Shown here: positions 9,382-19,160 of the stretch, one piece after another | Position numbering within the stretch: the first letter of the stretch is position 1 | How the letters are laid out: each line of letters begins with the position of its first letter | NCBI GenBank assembly: GCA_965198415.1 | Contig: CBDAPN010000032.1 | Span: 1,488,001-1,552,000 of the forward strand | Origin: Endozoicomonas sp965198415 | GTDB lineage: Bacteria; Pseudomonadota; Gammaproteobacteria; Pseudomonadales; Endozoicomonadaceae | Length of the DNA stretch: 64,000 bases | Direction of reading: 5' to 3' | Notes under the pieces: model-generated | Told to the model about the DNA's origin: nothing | Databases searched by the model: none | What the model saw: only the letters and a program-made list of their open reading frames with translations | Program-made: the position numbers and the translations under genes

Positions 9382-9828
9382 TTACTCAGCTTCGATGAAT
9401 ACCTTGATAGTAGCGGCAACATCTGAATGCAGATGGATACCAACATCGTACTCACCAACAGCACGGATTGGCCCTTCTGGCAGACGAATTTCGCTTTTAG
9501 CAACAGCAACTCCGGCAGAAGTGATGGCTTCTGCCAAGTCACGAGCGCCGATGGAGCCGAACAGTTTGCCTTCGTCGCCAGCTTTGGCGGTCAGAGTCAG
9601 TTCAATCTCTGCCATTTCTTCAGCACGCTTCTGAGCGCTGCTCAGATGCTCATTTGCTGCTTTTTCCAACTCAGTGCGGCGAGCTTCAAAAGTGGCAAGA
9701 TTTTCAGTAGTGGCAGGCAGCGCCTTGCCAAAAGGTATTAAAAAGTTACGGCCATAACCGTTTTTTACGGTGACCTTGTCGCCGAGCTTACCAAGCTTGG
9801 CGATTTTTTCGAGCAGGATCACTTCCAT
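9382..9828 (-). CDS. rplI: Ribosomal protein bL9
   Basis: Large-subunit ribosomal protein of 148 residues (E. coli 149) that binds domain V of 23S rRNA. It begins MEVILLEKIAKLGKLGD and includes the GYGRNFLIP signature. The ATG at 9828 is preceded by GAGGCTAGCGAA; in-frame upstream sequence is not bL9-like and overlaps the tail of the DUF2232 gene. It is the last gene before a strong terminator. Confidence 0.96.
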   Translation of the reverse strand: MEVILLEKIAKLGKLGDKVTVKNGYGRNFLIPFGKALPATTENLATFEARRTELEKAANEHLSSAQKRAEEMAEIELTLTAKAGDEGKLFGSIGARDLAEAITSAGVAVAKSEIRLPEGPIRAVGEYDVGIHLHSDVAATIKVFIEAE

Positions 9829-9853
9829 TTCGCTAGCCTCTATCGAGTACCTG

Positions 9854-10726
9854 TCATCCCTGGTGCAGCTTCTTCGTCGCGCGAGCGCGAAAATCGAAGA
9901 CACTGTCCAGACATGCGGTTAAAACAATGACCGGGTACGCTAATTGCGTGACAATGATGAGCAGAACATAAAGCCCTACCAGCCAGAAGCTTCCCATCTT
10001 TTTTATCCCCACCAGCCCATGCACCATAGCCAACCCCGCCACCAGCAGCGGCAGCGTGGCAACCGGCACCAGTACCAGCAGGAAAGGCACAAAACTGGGG
10101 CCTACCAAAGTGAGCGCCAAAAGCCCGGTGGCGGCTACTGCCGGCAGACGGATACGGTGAAATTCTTCACGGAATCCACCGGGGTTGTATAGTTGTGCCT
10201 GCCAAAATCTGGCCAGCACCAACCCAAGAATGCAGCTCACCAAGCTAAACCAGGTGAGAACACCAATCACACAGTATTCCAGCAACGGCCTGAGCTTAGC
10301 TGTCAGGTCGTCGGTTGGTATCTCAGCTGACTTTAAATAATCATGAAAAATCTTCATGACCATTTCGCTGAACAGCGTGATTTGTTGCGGAGCCAGTTGC
10401 GCCAGAGCCAGAGCAATAAGCACCCCGGCAGGCAACAACGCCAGCAGTGTTTTTGGCCAGGAAATTGTTTGACGCAATATCATTGCAAATGCGGTGGTCG
10501 CTATCAGGCCAATGATAGTGGCGAACTGCCCATTGACTGCCCAGACAATGCCCGGCAATACAGCCCAGGCGAGAACTTTCAGCCCGGCATCGGTGCCACG
10601 GCGCAGCACAACCAGAGCGATAATCGCTGCACTCACCCAGTAAAACATGGGAATACAGGCAAACACGACGGCAACACCCATTGCTTGTTTGGGGCCACGC
10701 ATTGCCAGTTCCGCCAGTCCACGCAT
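9854..10726 (-). CDS. DUF2232 (YybS-like) integral membrane protein
   Basis: A 290-residue inner-membrane protein with about eight hydrophobic segments spread along its length, ending in a short basic tail. Proteins of this family sit between rpsR and rplI in pseudomonads and Oceanospirillales, exactly as here, with 22 bp to rpsR and 25 bp to rplI. The biochemical function is not established. The ATG at 10726 is the first in frame. Assignment rests on position and membrane profile more than on motifs. Confidence 0.8.
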   Translation of the reverse strand: MRGLAELAMRGPKQAMGVAVVFACIPMFYWVSAAIIALVVLRRGTDAGLKVLAWAVLPGIVWAVNGQFATIIGLIATTAFAMILRQTISWPKTLLALLPAGVLIALALAQLAPQQITLFSEMVMKIFHDYLKSAEIPTDDLTAKLRPLLEYCVIGVLTWFSLVSCILGLVLARFWQAQLYNPGGFREEFHRIRLPAVAATGLLALTLVGPSFVPFLLVLVPVATLPLLVAGLAMVHGLVGIKKMGSFWLVGLYVLLIIVTQLAYPVIVLTACLDSVFDFRARATKKLHQG

Positions 10727-10748
10727 CAGCTATACCCTGTGAATTTAA

Positions 10749-10973
10749 TCAGTGACGATCGGTGTATGGCAGCAAAGCCACGTACCGGGCGCGTTTGATC
10801 GCTGTAGCCAGCTGACGCTGGTAGCGGGCTTTGGTACCGGTGATACGGCTAGGAACGATCTTGCCGGTTTCAGAGATGTAAGCTTTCAGGGTGTTGAGAT
10901 CTTTGTAGTCGATCTCTTTTACGCCTTCAGCGGTAAAACGGCAGAACTTTCTGCGACGGAAAAAACGTGCCAT
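10749..10973 (-). CDS. rpsR: Ribosomal protein bS18
   Basis: Small-subunit protein of 74 residues (E. coli 75), partner of S6 on the 30S platform. It starts MARFFRRRKFCRF and contains the conserved RITGTKARYQRQLATAIKRAR stretch. The ATG at 10973 has GGAG nine bases upstream. It follows rpsF by 63 bp in the same operon. Confidence 0.97.
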   Translation of the reverse strand: MARFFRRRKFCRFTAEGVKEIDYKDLNTLKAYISETGKIVPSRITGTKARYQRQLATAIKRARYVALLPYTDRH

Positions 10974-11036
10974 GGCAACGCTCCTTGGATTCAATGCTTT
11001 TATGGTGAAGAACCTTGGTAGATACCTGGTTAGGTC

Positions 11037-11465
11037 TTACTCTTTGGTTTCTTCTACTTCGTCTTCAGCAGCGGCTGGTGCAGTTTCTGCAGCGGAACGC
11101 TCTTCACGGCGCTCATCACGGCGTTCTTCACGGCGATCACGCTTTTCTTCAGACTGCAGCATGATTGAGGCTTCAGTGATGGCTTCATCACGACGAATGA
11201 CCATGTTACGGATTACCGCGTCGTTGTAGCGGAAGTTTTCCGTCAGCTCATCCAGAGTTTCGTTGTTGCACTCAATGTTCATCAGAACGTAGTGAGCCTT
11301 GTGGATCTTGTTGATTGGGTAAGCCAGTTGGCGACGACCCCAGTCTTCAAGACGGTGTACCTTGCCACCATTTTCAATGATTGCGCGAGAGTAGCGATCA
11401 ACCATGGCAGGTACTTGCTCGCTCTGGTCAGGGTGGACCAGAAAAACGATTTCGTAATGACGCAT
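11037..11465 (-). CDS. rpsF: Ribosomal protein bS6
   Basis: Small-subunit protein of 142 residues beginning MRHYEIVFLVHPDQSEQV. The globular domain ends near VIRRDEA. A charged tail follows, with Glu/Arg repeats (RREERRDERREER) and then an acidic Ala/Glu end. The E. coli protein also carries a tail that is glutamylated by RimK, but this one is more Arg-rich. The ribosome binding site AAGGAG lies seven bases before the ATG. It is first gene of the operon rpsF-rpsR-DUF2232-rplI. Confidence 0.96.
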   Translation of the reverse strand: MRHYEIVFLVHPDQSEQVPAMVDRYSRAIIENGGKVHRLEDWGRRQLAYPINKIHKAHYVLMNIECNNETLDELTENFRYNDAVIRNMVIRRDEAITEASIMLQSEEKRDRREERRDERREERSAAETAPAAAEDEVEETKE

Positions 11466-11851
11466 TTATTTGCTCCTTACGGGTTAAATAGCCTCCTGCT
11501 GTTGCGCTCGTCAGACGACTGGCGCCCGATAAGGTTTCATTGGCAGTAAGGCAAGGAGAGTGTGAGCGCAGGCGCCCACCATTTGCTTTGCTTGCCGTGC
11601 GAATAACCAACAAAGGGTGCTGTTAAGACACACTGAACAGTACCAGCTGGTGTCGCACGAAAGCAGCACATACATTGGCCAGTGTTGACTGATGTATATA
11701 CCAGGGAGCGAGAATTCTAGTGATTTGTAGTCTGGGTTGCAAGCGCTTCTGCTGCCACTGCTCCGTGCAGCATACCGATGGTCAATTTCCTTTCAGGGCT
11801 TTCATTCAAGCCACTATTATTTAACTAACCCAAACCACTTATTCGATTACT
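11466..11851. promoter_or_regulatory. Divergent intergenic region of rpsF and tamA
   Basis: About 386 bp without a gene. It must hold the promoter and leader of the ribosomal operon (minus) and the promoter of tamAB (plus). On the rpsF side an inverted repeat around 11508-11518 (TCGTC...GACGA) and two GGGCGCC blocks could fold. Leaders of rpsF often bind S6:S18, but I could not confirm the expected bulged CCG structure. Confidence 0.4.
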
Positions 11852-13585
11852 ATGCAGCGACGAGGCCTCTGGTTTCTCATTCTGGTGCTTTTATCCACAA
11901 CCCTACAGGCGGTGCAGCCCATCACCTATAAAATTAATGGTTTGGATAACGCCTTGAAAAAAAATGCCTCGCTATACCTTCAGGCTTTGCCCGCTATAAA
12001 GCCAAAACAGTTCAAGGGATATGAGCAGGACATCCGCGAAGCGTTGGCAAAGTCCCTGAAGCCCCTCGGTTACTATCAACCCACCATCCACCTTCGTTTT
12101 GATAAAAAAGTACCAAACCGCTTACTTGTCAACATCAAGCGAGGGCCTGCGGTGGTCATCCGCTCTTTACAGGTACGGGTGGAAGGTGATGCACAGCAGG
12201 ACTCTGCCTTCCAACAGCTGCTGCAAAAACAGCCCCTTAAAGAAGGAAATGTGCTGAACGATGGCCTGTACGAGCAAGTGAAGGCGGCACTGAGTGACCT
12301 TGCCCAAATGCGCGGGTACTTTGACGCTGATTTCACTGATCATACAATCAAGGTTCACCTGGCCAGCCATGAGGCCGACGTTTCTTTGGTGTTAAAGTCC
12401 GGTAAACGCTATCGATTTGGCGCAATCGAGTTTAGCCCAAGAGTATCAGCCGCCACCCAAAAACTGCTGACCACCATGATTAACTTTCAACCCAATGAGT
12501 ACTACCTTGGCAGTAAAATCAGTCAGCTGAACCTGAGCTTTTCATCCGTTGGTTATTTTAAATCCATTGAAGTGCGGCCACTGAAAGATAAAGCCTTCAA
12601 CAGTACCGTACCCATTTTTATCAATGTGAGCCCAAAAACCGCTTGGGATTTCGAGACCGGCATTGGTTTCTCTACCGATGAAGGGGCGAGGTTATCTCTG
12701 AGTGCGAAAAAGCCACGCATGGGGGAAAGAGGAGACAGCTTTTCGAGCAGCATAAAGCTTTCCAAACGAAAAAGTGGAGTAAACGGACGCTATAAAATTC
12801 CCCAAGGTAACCCGCTATTACAGTATTACAGTCTGGACTTTGGCTACCTGAATTCGGTGGTGAAGGATACGGACAGTAATCTGTTTTATGTCTCGGTCAA
12901 TAACTGGAAAAAACGCCCCGGCAACTGGGATCAGAACTTTTTCATCCGCGCAGACTACGAAAGTTACACCCTGGGTTTACTCAACACCAGTAGCTTACTG
13001 TTAATTCCCGGCGTTGCCTTTGATCGGCGGATTGTTCGCGGCGACCCGATCAACCCACACTCCGGTACTCTGTTGAATTTTAAAATCGAAACCTCAGCCA
13101 AAGCATGGCAGTCCGATGCCAACTTTATTAAGGTCTGGGGAAGAGCCAAAGGGCTGACCCGTTTTTTTGGCCGCAACCGGTTAATTGGACGATTCGAACA
13201 AGGCGGGATCTGGATTGATAACTTTAAAGAGCTCCCGCCCTCCATTCGTTTTTTTTCCGGCGGCGATCAGACCGTGCGCGGCTACAGCTATGAGAGTATT
13301 GCCCCCCGCAGCAGCAACGGAACACTGGTGGGCGGGAAGTATCTGACCGTGGCCAGTCTGGAGTATGATTTTGAGCTCTTTGAAAATTGGCGTCTGGCTC
13401 TATTTGTGGATCATGGCACCGTTACCAACAACTACAGGCGCAATAAGGTAGACTGGAAAACCGGCATCGGTCCGGGCATTCGCTGGGTTACCCCGCTTGG
13501 CCCTTTGAAACTGGATGTTGCTTTTGCGATCAGTGAGCCCGGCTCGCCATGGCGGTTGAGTTTTTCCATGGGGCCTGACCTATGA
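11852..13585 (+). CDS. tamA: TamA, outer-membrane component of the translocation and assembly module
   Basis: Omp85-family outer membrane protein that works with TamB in inserting or supplying outer membrane components. It has 577 residues (E. coli 577): a signal peptide of about 20 residues ending TTLQA, POTRA-like repeats over roughly 25-265, then a 16-strand barrel domain. The barrel includes the Omp85 features RFFSGGDQTVRGYSYESI and a C-terminal strand ending in a hydrophobic residue run. The ATG at 11852 gives a complete signal peptide, although no strong ribosome binding site is seen. It overlaps tamB by 4 bp (ATGA). Confidence 0.93.
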   Translation: MQRRGLWFLILVLLSTTLQAVQPITYKINGLDNALKKNASLYLQALPAIKPKQFKGYEQDIREALAKSLKPLGYYQPTIHLRFDKKVPNRLLVNIKRGPAVVIRSLQVRVEGDAQQDSAFQQLLQKQPLKEGNVLNDGLYEQVKAALSDLAQMRGYFDADFTDHTIKVHLASHEADVSLVLKSGKRYRFGAIEFSPRVSAATQKLLTTMINFQPNEYYLGSKISQLNLSFSSVGYFKSIEVRPLKDKAFNSTVPIFINVSPKTAWDFETGIGFSTDEGARLSLSAKKPRMGERGDSFSSSIKLSKRKSGVNGRYKIPQGNPLLQYYSLDFGYLNSVVKDTDSNLFYVSVNNWKKRPGNWDQNFFIRADYESYTLGLLNTSSLLLIPGVAFDRRIVRGDPINPHSGTLLNFKIETSAKAWQSDANFIKVWGRAKGLTRFFGRNRLIGRFEQGGIWIDNFKELPPSIRFFSGGDQTVRGYSYESIAPRSSNGTLVGGKYLTVASLEYDFELFENWRLALFVDHGTVTNNYRRNKVDWKTGIGPGIRWVTPLGPLKLDVAFAISEPGSPWRLSFSMGPDL

Positions 13586-16500
13586 GCCAGCAGCCGCACA
13601 CCAATACGAATAAACAAGACCAACCGTCGCGGCTGGCAAGAAGTCTGTTGATGGCAGTTTGTTCCGTGCTGCTATTGGTGCTTATGGTGCTGTTTACCCA
13701 GCCGGGCAATGCGTTTATCTGGCGACAGCTTACCCACTTTCTGCCCGCCCTCAGCGGTGAGCTAACCGGCGGAACGGTGCTGACCGGCTGGCGCATCAAA
13801 AATCTGCAATGGCATGACCCACAGTTTTCCTTTCAGGCAAAAACACTGGCCTTTGGCTGGCAGCCTGAGCAACTATTTTTCCAATCGTTACCGATCACAT
13901 TGTTCGAGATTCAACAGGCGACCTTGAAAATTGCACCGTCAAACGCCACAGCCCTTAAAACAACTGACAAAACTACCCTCAACACAACAAAGCCCGTCAC
14001 CATGCCAATAGATGTATGGGTTCAGCAAGTTAACATCCAAAACTTAACAGTCATCAGCGATACGGTAGAGGTCTCGGTAGGCGCTTTTAAGGGTCGTGCT
14101 CAGCTTGTGAACAATGAAATTTTCATTCCTGAAGCACTGACCAGCAATTTACAGATTGTGCACAAACCAACCACCAGCAACGATAAACTGCAAACCCAAC
14201 TGCCTGAAATAGCCCTGCCCATTCCGATTCACCTGCAAAAGTTTGTACTCACTAACGCCAGCTTTGAGCAGGGTGAAATGGTTGAGCCACTAGCAAGACT
14301 AGAGCTCAGTTTCGACTGGCAATCGACTCAGATCAACAACCTGCAAGTAAACGCACAGCAGGCTCGGGCCGACGTTCAAGCCAGTGGCTCTATTGAACTT
14401 TCTGGTAACTATCCACTGGCGCTGAATCTGACCGGTGTGCTCCATGAGGACTTTAACAGGCCTGAGCTGGCAGCCATCAAAGGGGAGCAGTTCTCTTTGC
14501 AAGCCCACGGCGATTTGCAGCAACTGCAATTGCAGCTCGATACACAGGGTGTCGTCAATGGGTCACTGGCTGGGCGTGTTTCTGCTTTAACAGCGCAGTT
14601 CAATCTACAAGCCACTTGGCCACGGCTGCAATGGCCTTTACAGGCAGCGGCACCTGAATACTCTATGGGAGCAGGTACACTGGAGGTTGCTGGTAACCTG
14701 AATAACTTCCGTCTGGGGCTGGATACTGTCGTCAGCCCTCGAAATCTGCCTGCCAGTCAGCTCAGCCTGCAATCCACAGGCAGCCTGACAAGGTTGGATA
14801 TTAATGAACTGACACTTGGCCCGGCGAACTCACCCGAAAAGCCCGTTAAACTCAGCGGCCAGTTAAGCTGGCACCAAGGCATCCACTGGCAGGGGAAGCT
14901 ACTGCTTAGCCAGCTCCAACCACAGCACTGGTTTCCTAACGTGGCCGGGCTGCTGAATGGGACGGTAAACACTGCTTTTTCACTGCAAAACGAAAACTGG
15001 CAACTGAGCCTCTCAAAGTTGGCTGTAACCGGCTCGCTGTTTAACAAAACGGTTGCGGCCAATGGGCGTGTTGATCTTGCCAGTTCGCCCCATAGCTTGT
15101 TCAGTGGTGAAGTTCATCAGCTAACCGCCAGCCTTGGGGATAATCACGTGTCCGTCAGTGGCAAAATAGGCCCACAGTTGGCTTTGCAGGCCTCCGTGGC
15201 AGCCAATGCTTTGGAGGCGCTGTCTGCGGATTTAGAAGGTTCCATTATGGCAACAGCAAAACTTGGCGGCACTCATGAGGCGCCAGAGCTGTCGTTTGCA
15301 ATAGAGAGCCCATCCTTTTACTACCAAGATCTCAGTATTAAAGCCCTAAAGGCCAGCGGTGAGTTCACCCGCTTTGCAATACTTGCCGGTAAGGCCACTA
15401 TCAACATCGGCGCATTGAATCAGGGCGAGCTAGAGCTGAACAACGTCGCACTGCAATTAAGTGGGGATGAGAACAACCACCAGCTTCGCTTGCAATCTCA
15501 GGGGAACCCGCTCTCTGCCACTGCCCTGCTTAACGGGCAGTGGCGCAGTGGAACAAATTCATTGGGCGTGTGGCAAGGGCAGCTGACTAGCGGACAGATC
15601 ACCACGCCGGTAGATCAGTGGGCTTTGGAGCAACCGCTAACGCTACGCATCAGTGCACAGGAGCTGGCACTGTCGAAACAGTGCTGGTTATCCGCAGCGG
15701 CTCAACTTTGCATCAATGCATCCACCGTATCAGCCATGCAGGGCAGCACCCATTTTTCATTAACCAATTTCAACCTATCCAATATTACCCCAATGTTACC
15801 CGCCAACCTGAAGTGGCAGGGTTTGCTCTTTGGCAGCGGTGAAATTCAATGGCAAGATCAGCAACCCACCGTTCACCTCAAAGTTCACACAACGCCCGGA
15901 ACGCTGAGCAATAATGCCGAAGCATTATCAACCCCCCTAAGCTACGAGACGCTCTCGGCGGTAATTAATATTGCTAATGACAACCTTCAAGCCCAATTTG
16001 ATTTACAGTCAGCCCAATTTGGTGACGCTCATCTTGAACTTGCTGTGAATAACTTATCCACAAACCGCACGCTGCAAGGGCAAATAGCCATTCCCACCAT
16101 GCACCTGAACCCATTGCAGCCGTTGCTTCCTGAGCTGCAAAATATTCACGGCACCTTATCAGCGGATGCCCGCATGGGAGGGACGCTGGAAACGCCGTTG
16201 TTATTCGGCACGGTAAAGCTCAGCAATGGAGAGGTTCTTGCTGAGCTGGATAAAGTCGACATCAAAAACCTCAACGCCGAACTTCAGGTACAGGGCAATA
16301 AGGGTGAGCTCAGCGGCAACATGGCATGGGGCAAAGGAGATTTACAGCTTACAGGCCAACTAGAATGGCACCAGTTGCCACTGCGCGGCGTTATTAAGGC
16401 TAAAGGGAAAAATCTCAGCGTTCGGTTGCCGGGCCTCCTAGAGCTTAAAGCCTCGCCGGACTTAACCTTGACTCTGGGCGAAACCGAAAGCCTCAGCGGC

Positions 16501-17346
16501 AAAATTCTGATCCCTCAAGCCAGAGTCAAGATCAAACAACTGCCCAAGCAGGCCATTGCCTCCTCGGCAGATGTTGTCATTATTCAACGCGGCAACCGCC
16601 AGACAACAACCCCCACAGGACCGCAACTTGCCATAAAGGTGGATGTGGTGCTCGGGAACGATATCACCATCGACGCCTACGGCCTAAAGTCCCAACTCAG
16701 CGGCCAGCTGATGCTCGATCAGCAACCCAACAAGTCAATGGCTGCTAATGGCTCCATTCAACTCATTAATGGGCGTTACCATCAGTTTGGTCAGGATCTT
16801 CTTATTAAAGAAGGGCGTATCATATTTTCCGGGCCGTTAACGTCGCCCTACCTGTCGGTCAATGCCGTTCGCAACCCAGAGACCATCGAATCCGATGTAG
16901 TCGTCGGCATCAATGTGAGTGGCTCCCCAACCAAACCAAATTTTTCAATCTACTCCGATCCGAACATGGCTCAGGAGGAGCAGTGGTCTTATTTGCTGCG
17001 GGGTCACCCCCTTGATGGCGGCGACAGCTCGGCAGTAGAAGCGATGCTGGTAGGCTTTGGCGTTAGCCAGTTCGGCGGAGTGGTCAGTAGCATCGGTGAA
17101 AAGATTGGCTTTTCCGATGTCACCATAGACACCCGGGGCAGCGGTGACGACACCCAAGTCACCATAGGCGGCAACCTCTCCTCAAAACTGCGACTGCAAT
17201 ACGGTGCGGGGATTTTCAACGCCATCTCAGAAGTAAAAGTGCGCTATGAGCTCATGCCCCGGCTCTACGTTCAGGCCATTAGTGGCGTTGCCCGGGCGGT
17301 TGATCTGTTTTATCAGTTCAGGGTAGACCTCAATGCCAAACAGTAA
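13582..17346 (+). CDS. tamB: TamB, inner-membrane/periplasmic component of the translocation and assembly module
   Basis: A 1254-residue AsmA-like protein (E. coli TamB 1259) with one N-terminal membrane anchor at about residues 20-40 and a long beta-rich periplasmic body that bridges the envelope to TamA; related proteins are implicated in phospholipid transport. The C-terminal DUF490 domain shows typical sequences such as GRYHQFGQDLLIKEGRIIF and YLLRGHPLD. It is translationally coupled to tamA and ends 5 bp from the convergent trmB stop. No break is seen. Confidence 0.93.
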   Translation: MSQQPHTNTNKQDQPSRLARSLLMAVCSVLLLVLMVLFTQPGNAFIWRQLTHFLPALSGELTGGTVLTGWRIKNLQWHDPQFSFQAKTLAFGWQPEQLFFQSLPITLFEIQQATLKIAPSNATALKTTDKTTLNTTKPVTMPIDVWVQQVNIQNLTVISDTVEVSVGAFKGRAQLVNNEIFIPEALTSNLQIVHKPTTSNDKLQTQLPEIALPIPIHLQKFVLTNASFEQGEMVEPLARLELSFDWQSTQINNLQVNAQQARADVQASGSIELSGNYPLALNLTGVLHEDFNRPELAAIKGEQFSLQAHGDLQQLQLQLDTQGVVNGSLAGRVSALTAQFNLQATWPRLQWPLQAAAPEYSMGAGTLEVAGNLNNFRLGLDTVVSPRNLPASQLSLQSTGSLTRLDINELTLGPANSPEKPVKLSGQLSWHQGIHWQGKLLLSQLQPQHWFPNVAGLLNGTVNTAFSLQNENWQLSLSKLAVTGSLFNKTVAANGRVDLASSPHSLFSGEVHQLTASLGDNHVSVSGKIGPQLALQASVAANALEALSADLEGSIMATAKLGGTHEAPELSFAIESPSFYYQDLSIKALKASGEFTRFAILAGKATINIGALNQGELELNNVALQLSGDENNHQLRLQSQGNPLSATALLNGQWRSGTNSLGVWQGQLTSGQITTPVDQWALEQPLTLRISAQELALSKQCWLSAAAQLCINASTVSAMQGSTHFSLTNFNLSNITPMLPANLKWQGLLFGSGEIQWQDQQPTVHLKVHTTPGTLSNNAEALSTPLSYETLSAVINIANDNLQAQFDLQSAQFGDAHLELAVNNLSTNRTLQGQIAIPTMHLNPLQPLLPELQNIHGTLSADARMGGTLETPLLFGTVKLSNGEVLAELDKVDIKNLNAELQVQGNKGELSGNMAWGKGDLQLTGQLEWHQLPLRGVIKAKGKNLSVRLPGLLELKASPDLTLTLGETESLSGKILIPQARVKIKQLPKQAIASSADVVIIQRGNRQTTTPTGPQLAIKVDVVLGNDITIDAYGLKSQLSGQLMLDQQPNKSMAANGSIQLINGRYHQFGQDLLIKEGRIIFSGPLTSPYLSVNAVRNPETIESDVVVGINVSGSPTKPNFSIYSDPNMAQEEQWSYLLRGHPLDGGDSSAVEAMLVGFGVSQFGGVVSSIGEKIGFSDVTIDTRGSGDDTQVTIGGNLSSKLRLQYGAGIFNAISEVKVRYELMPRLYVQAISGVARAVDLFYQFRVDLNAKQ

Positions 17347-17351
17347 CGGCG

Positions 17352-18074
17352 TCAGCTAATCCGTTTAAAAAGCAAATCCCAAACCCCGTGCCCAAGGCGA
17401 TGACCGCGCTTTTCAAACTTAGTGAGAGGACGAAAGTCTGGCCGTGGAGAGTAACTGTTGTCGGCAGCCATATTGGCAAAACCGTCGGCCCGGGTCATAA
17501 CCTCCAGCATTTGTTCGGCGTAGTGCTCCCAGTCGGTAGCCAGATGAATTACCCCGCCCAGCGCCAGCTTGGGGCGGATCTGCTCAATAAAGGCTGATTG
17601 AATCAAGCGGCGTTTATGGTGACGCTTCTTGTGCCAAGGGTCCGGGAAATAGATCTGCACCCGCGCCAGACTGCCATCAGGAATGCACTGTTTTAGCACT
17701 TCAACCGCATCGTCACAGTAGGTTCTAAGGTTTTGCACCCCTGCCAGACGGGCTTCATTCAGCAAGCTACCCACCCCCGGGCGATGCACCTCGATACCAA
17801 TGAAATGTTTATCGCTCTCCCCGGCTGCCATCGTCACCAGGGAGTGACCCATACCGTAGCCAATTTCCAGTACCCGAGGCGCTTCATCAACAAAAGCATT
17901 TAAAAAGCCTTCTGCGCCTTGCTCCAGAGTGAGACCCCAATCTTGCCAGCACTCGTCCCAGCCCCGCTGTTGACCAGAGGTCATCCGGCCTGCACGCAGA
18001 ACAAAGCTCTTAATTTGGCGTTGATGGGGAGGCTGCTGATCTGCTTCATCACCCGGTTTGACCGTATCGTTCAT
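17352..18074 (-). CDS. trmB: TrmB, tRNA (guanine-N7-)-methyltransferase
   Basis: SAM-dependent enzyme that forms m7G46 in tRNA variable loops. It has 240 residues (E. coli 239), with the conserved FVLRAGRMTSGQQR near 25-40, SAM-binding VLEIGYGMGHS near 90, and the family signature IYFPDPWHKKRHHKRR. The ATG at 18074 leaves a hydrophilic N-terminal extension typical of the family. It converges on tamB. Confidence 0.95.
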   Translation of the reverse strand: MNDTVKPGDEADQQPPHQRQIKSFVLRAGRMTSGQQRGWDECWQDWGLTLEQGAEGFLNAFVDEAPRVLEIGYGMGHSLVTMAAGESDKHFIGIEVHRPGVGSLLNEARLAGVQNLRTYCDDAVEVLKQCIPDGSLARVQIYFPDPWHKKRHHKRRLIQSAFIEQIRPKLALGGVIHLATDWEHYAEQMLEVMTRADGFANMAADNSYSPRPDFRPLTKFEKRGHRLGHGVWDLLFKRIS

Positions 18075-18460
18075 GGTGTTCTTAATTCGTAAAAAATAGA
18101 TGGCGTAAAATACTTAAAAATAGGAAAAATGCAAATCTGGTGCTTTAGTTTATATTCTTGGAACTTTCACAAGCACCAATGGTCTATGGAGTAACCCATT
18201 ATGATTCAGATAAATTCATAGAAAAATTAAGCAATGGCAAAATATTTAATTCATCAACCAGTTTGATTCCACGCAAGGATTTTATGATTTAAATACGACT
18301 GACATAAGTAATTCAGGAGCATTTGACGAAGTGAAAATTTGCGCTTTTCAAATACACGACAATCAAACGCAGAACGGCATCAACTAATTTTTTTTGAGTA
18401 TTTATGCAAGGCCTCAATCTGGCTTCTATAATCATTCGTTCAATTTTATGGATTTGATAA
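18075..18460. other. AT-rich intergenic region with possible decayed reading frame (18179-18387)
   Basis: No intact gene. On the plus strand an ATG at 18179 opens a 37-codon frame that stops at 18292. In another frame an open run continues to a stop at 18387, encoding GAFDEVKICAFQIHDN and similar natural-looking peptide. Together they may be a frameshifted remnant of a small gene, but no family is recognised. The last 70 bp should hold the promoter of the DUF47-pit operon. Confidence 0.25.
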
Positions 18461-19141
18461 ATGCCTACCAGCAACATACTAGCAAGTGTGTTCGGTCGCT
18501 CTCCGATCGGACCGATTCAAAAACATATTACGTCCGTACATAAATGCGCGACACAGCTGGAGCCGTTTTTTCAGGCGGTTTTTGTCGGCGACTGGGACAC
18601 AGCCCACAAAGTACAGCAAAAAATCACCAAGCTGGAACATGAAGCCGACGTAATTAAAAGAAGTATCAGGCTTTCATTACCCAAAAGCCTGTTTTTGCCG
18701 GTGCCAAGAACCGACCTACTGGAAATTGTCTCAGTTCAGGATAAAGTCGCGAATCGGGCGAAAGATATTGCCGGGCTGGTGGTGGGTCGAAAAATGTCCA
18801 TCCCAATTAGCATGCACAACTACTTTTTAAACTATGTGCGTCTCTCCATTGCCACCTCCGCGCAGGCACAAAGAGCCATACACGAGCTGGACGGACTGCT
18901 GGAAACAGGCTTTCAGGGGCGCGAGGTAGATCTTGTCGAGAAAATGGTAGAAGAGCTCGACAACATTGAGAGCAAAAGCGATCAGGATCAGGTCAAAATT
19001 CGCCGTATGCTTTTTCAGCTGGAGGCAACATTGCCGCCGGTTGAAGTAATGTTCCTATACAAAATAATTGATTGGGTGGGCGATCTTGCAGATCGGGCTT
19101 CCCGTGTGGGCAGCCATCTCCAGTTGCTGCTGGCCCGTTAA
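18461..19141 (+). CDS. DUF47 family (PhoU-like) phosphate transport regulator
   Basis: A 226-residue all-helical protein of the DUF47/TIGR00153 family, distant relatives of PhoU. Such proteins are usually encoded just upstream of a Pit-type transporter and are thought to modulate it. Visible marks are the N-terminal FGRSPIGPIQKHI, the repeated E/D-rich helices (KLEHEADVIKRSIR, ELDNIESKSDQDQ), and a C-terminal helix with DWVGDLADRASRVG. The pit gene follows after 19 bp, so they form an operon. Start ATG at 18461. Confidence 0.9.
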   Translation: MPTSNILASVFGRSPIGPIQKHITSVHKCATQLEPFFQAVFVGDWDTAHKVQQKITKLEHEADVIKRSIRLSLPKSLFLPVPRTDLLEIVSVQDKVANRAKDIAGLVVGRKMSIPISMHNYFLNYVRLSIATSAQAQRAIHELDGLLETGFQGREVDLVEKMVEELDNIESKSDQDQVKIRRMLFQLEATLPPVEVMFLYKIIDWVGDLADRASRVGSHLQLLLAR

Positions 19142-19160
19142 CTGAACCGGATGCAAATTG

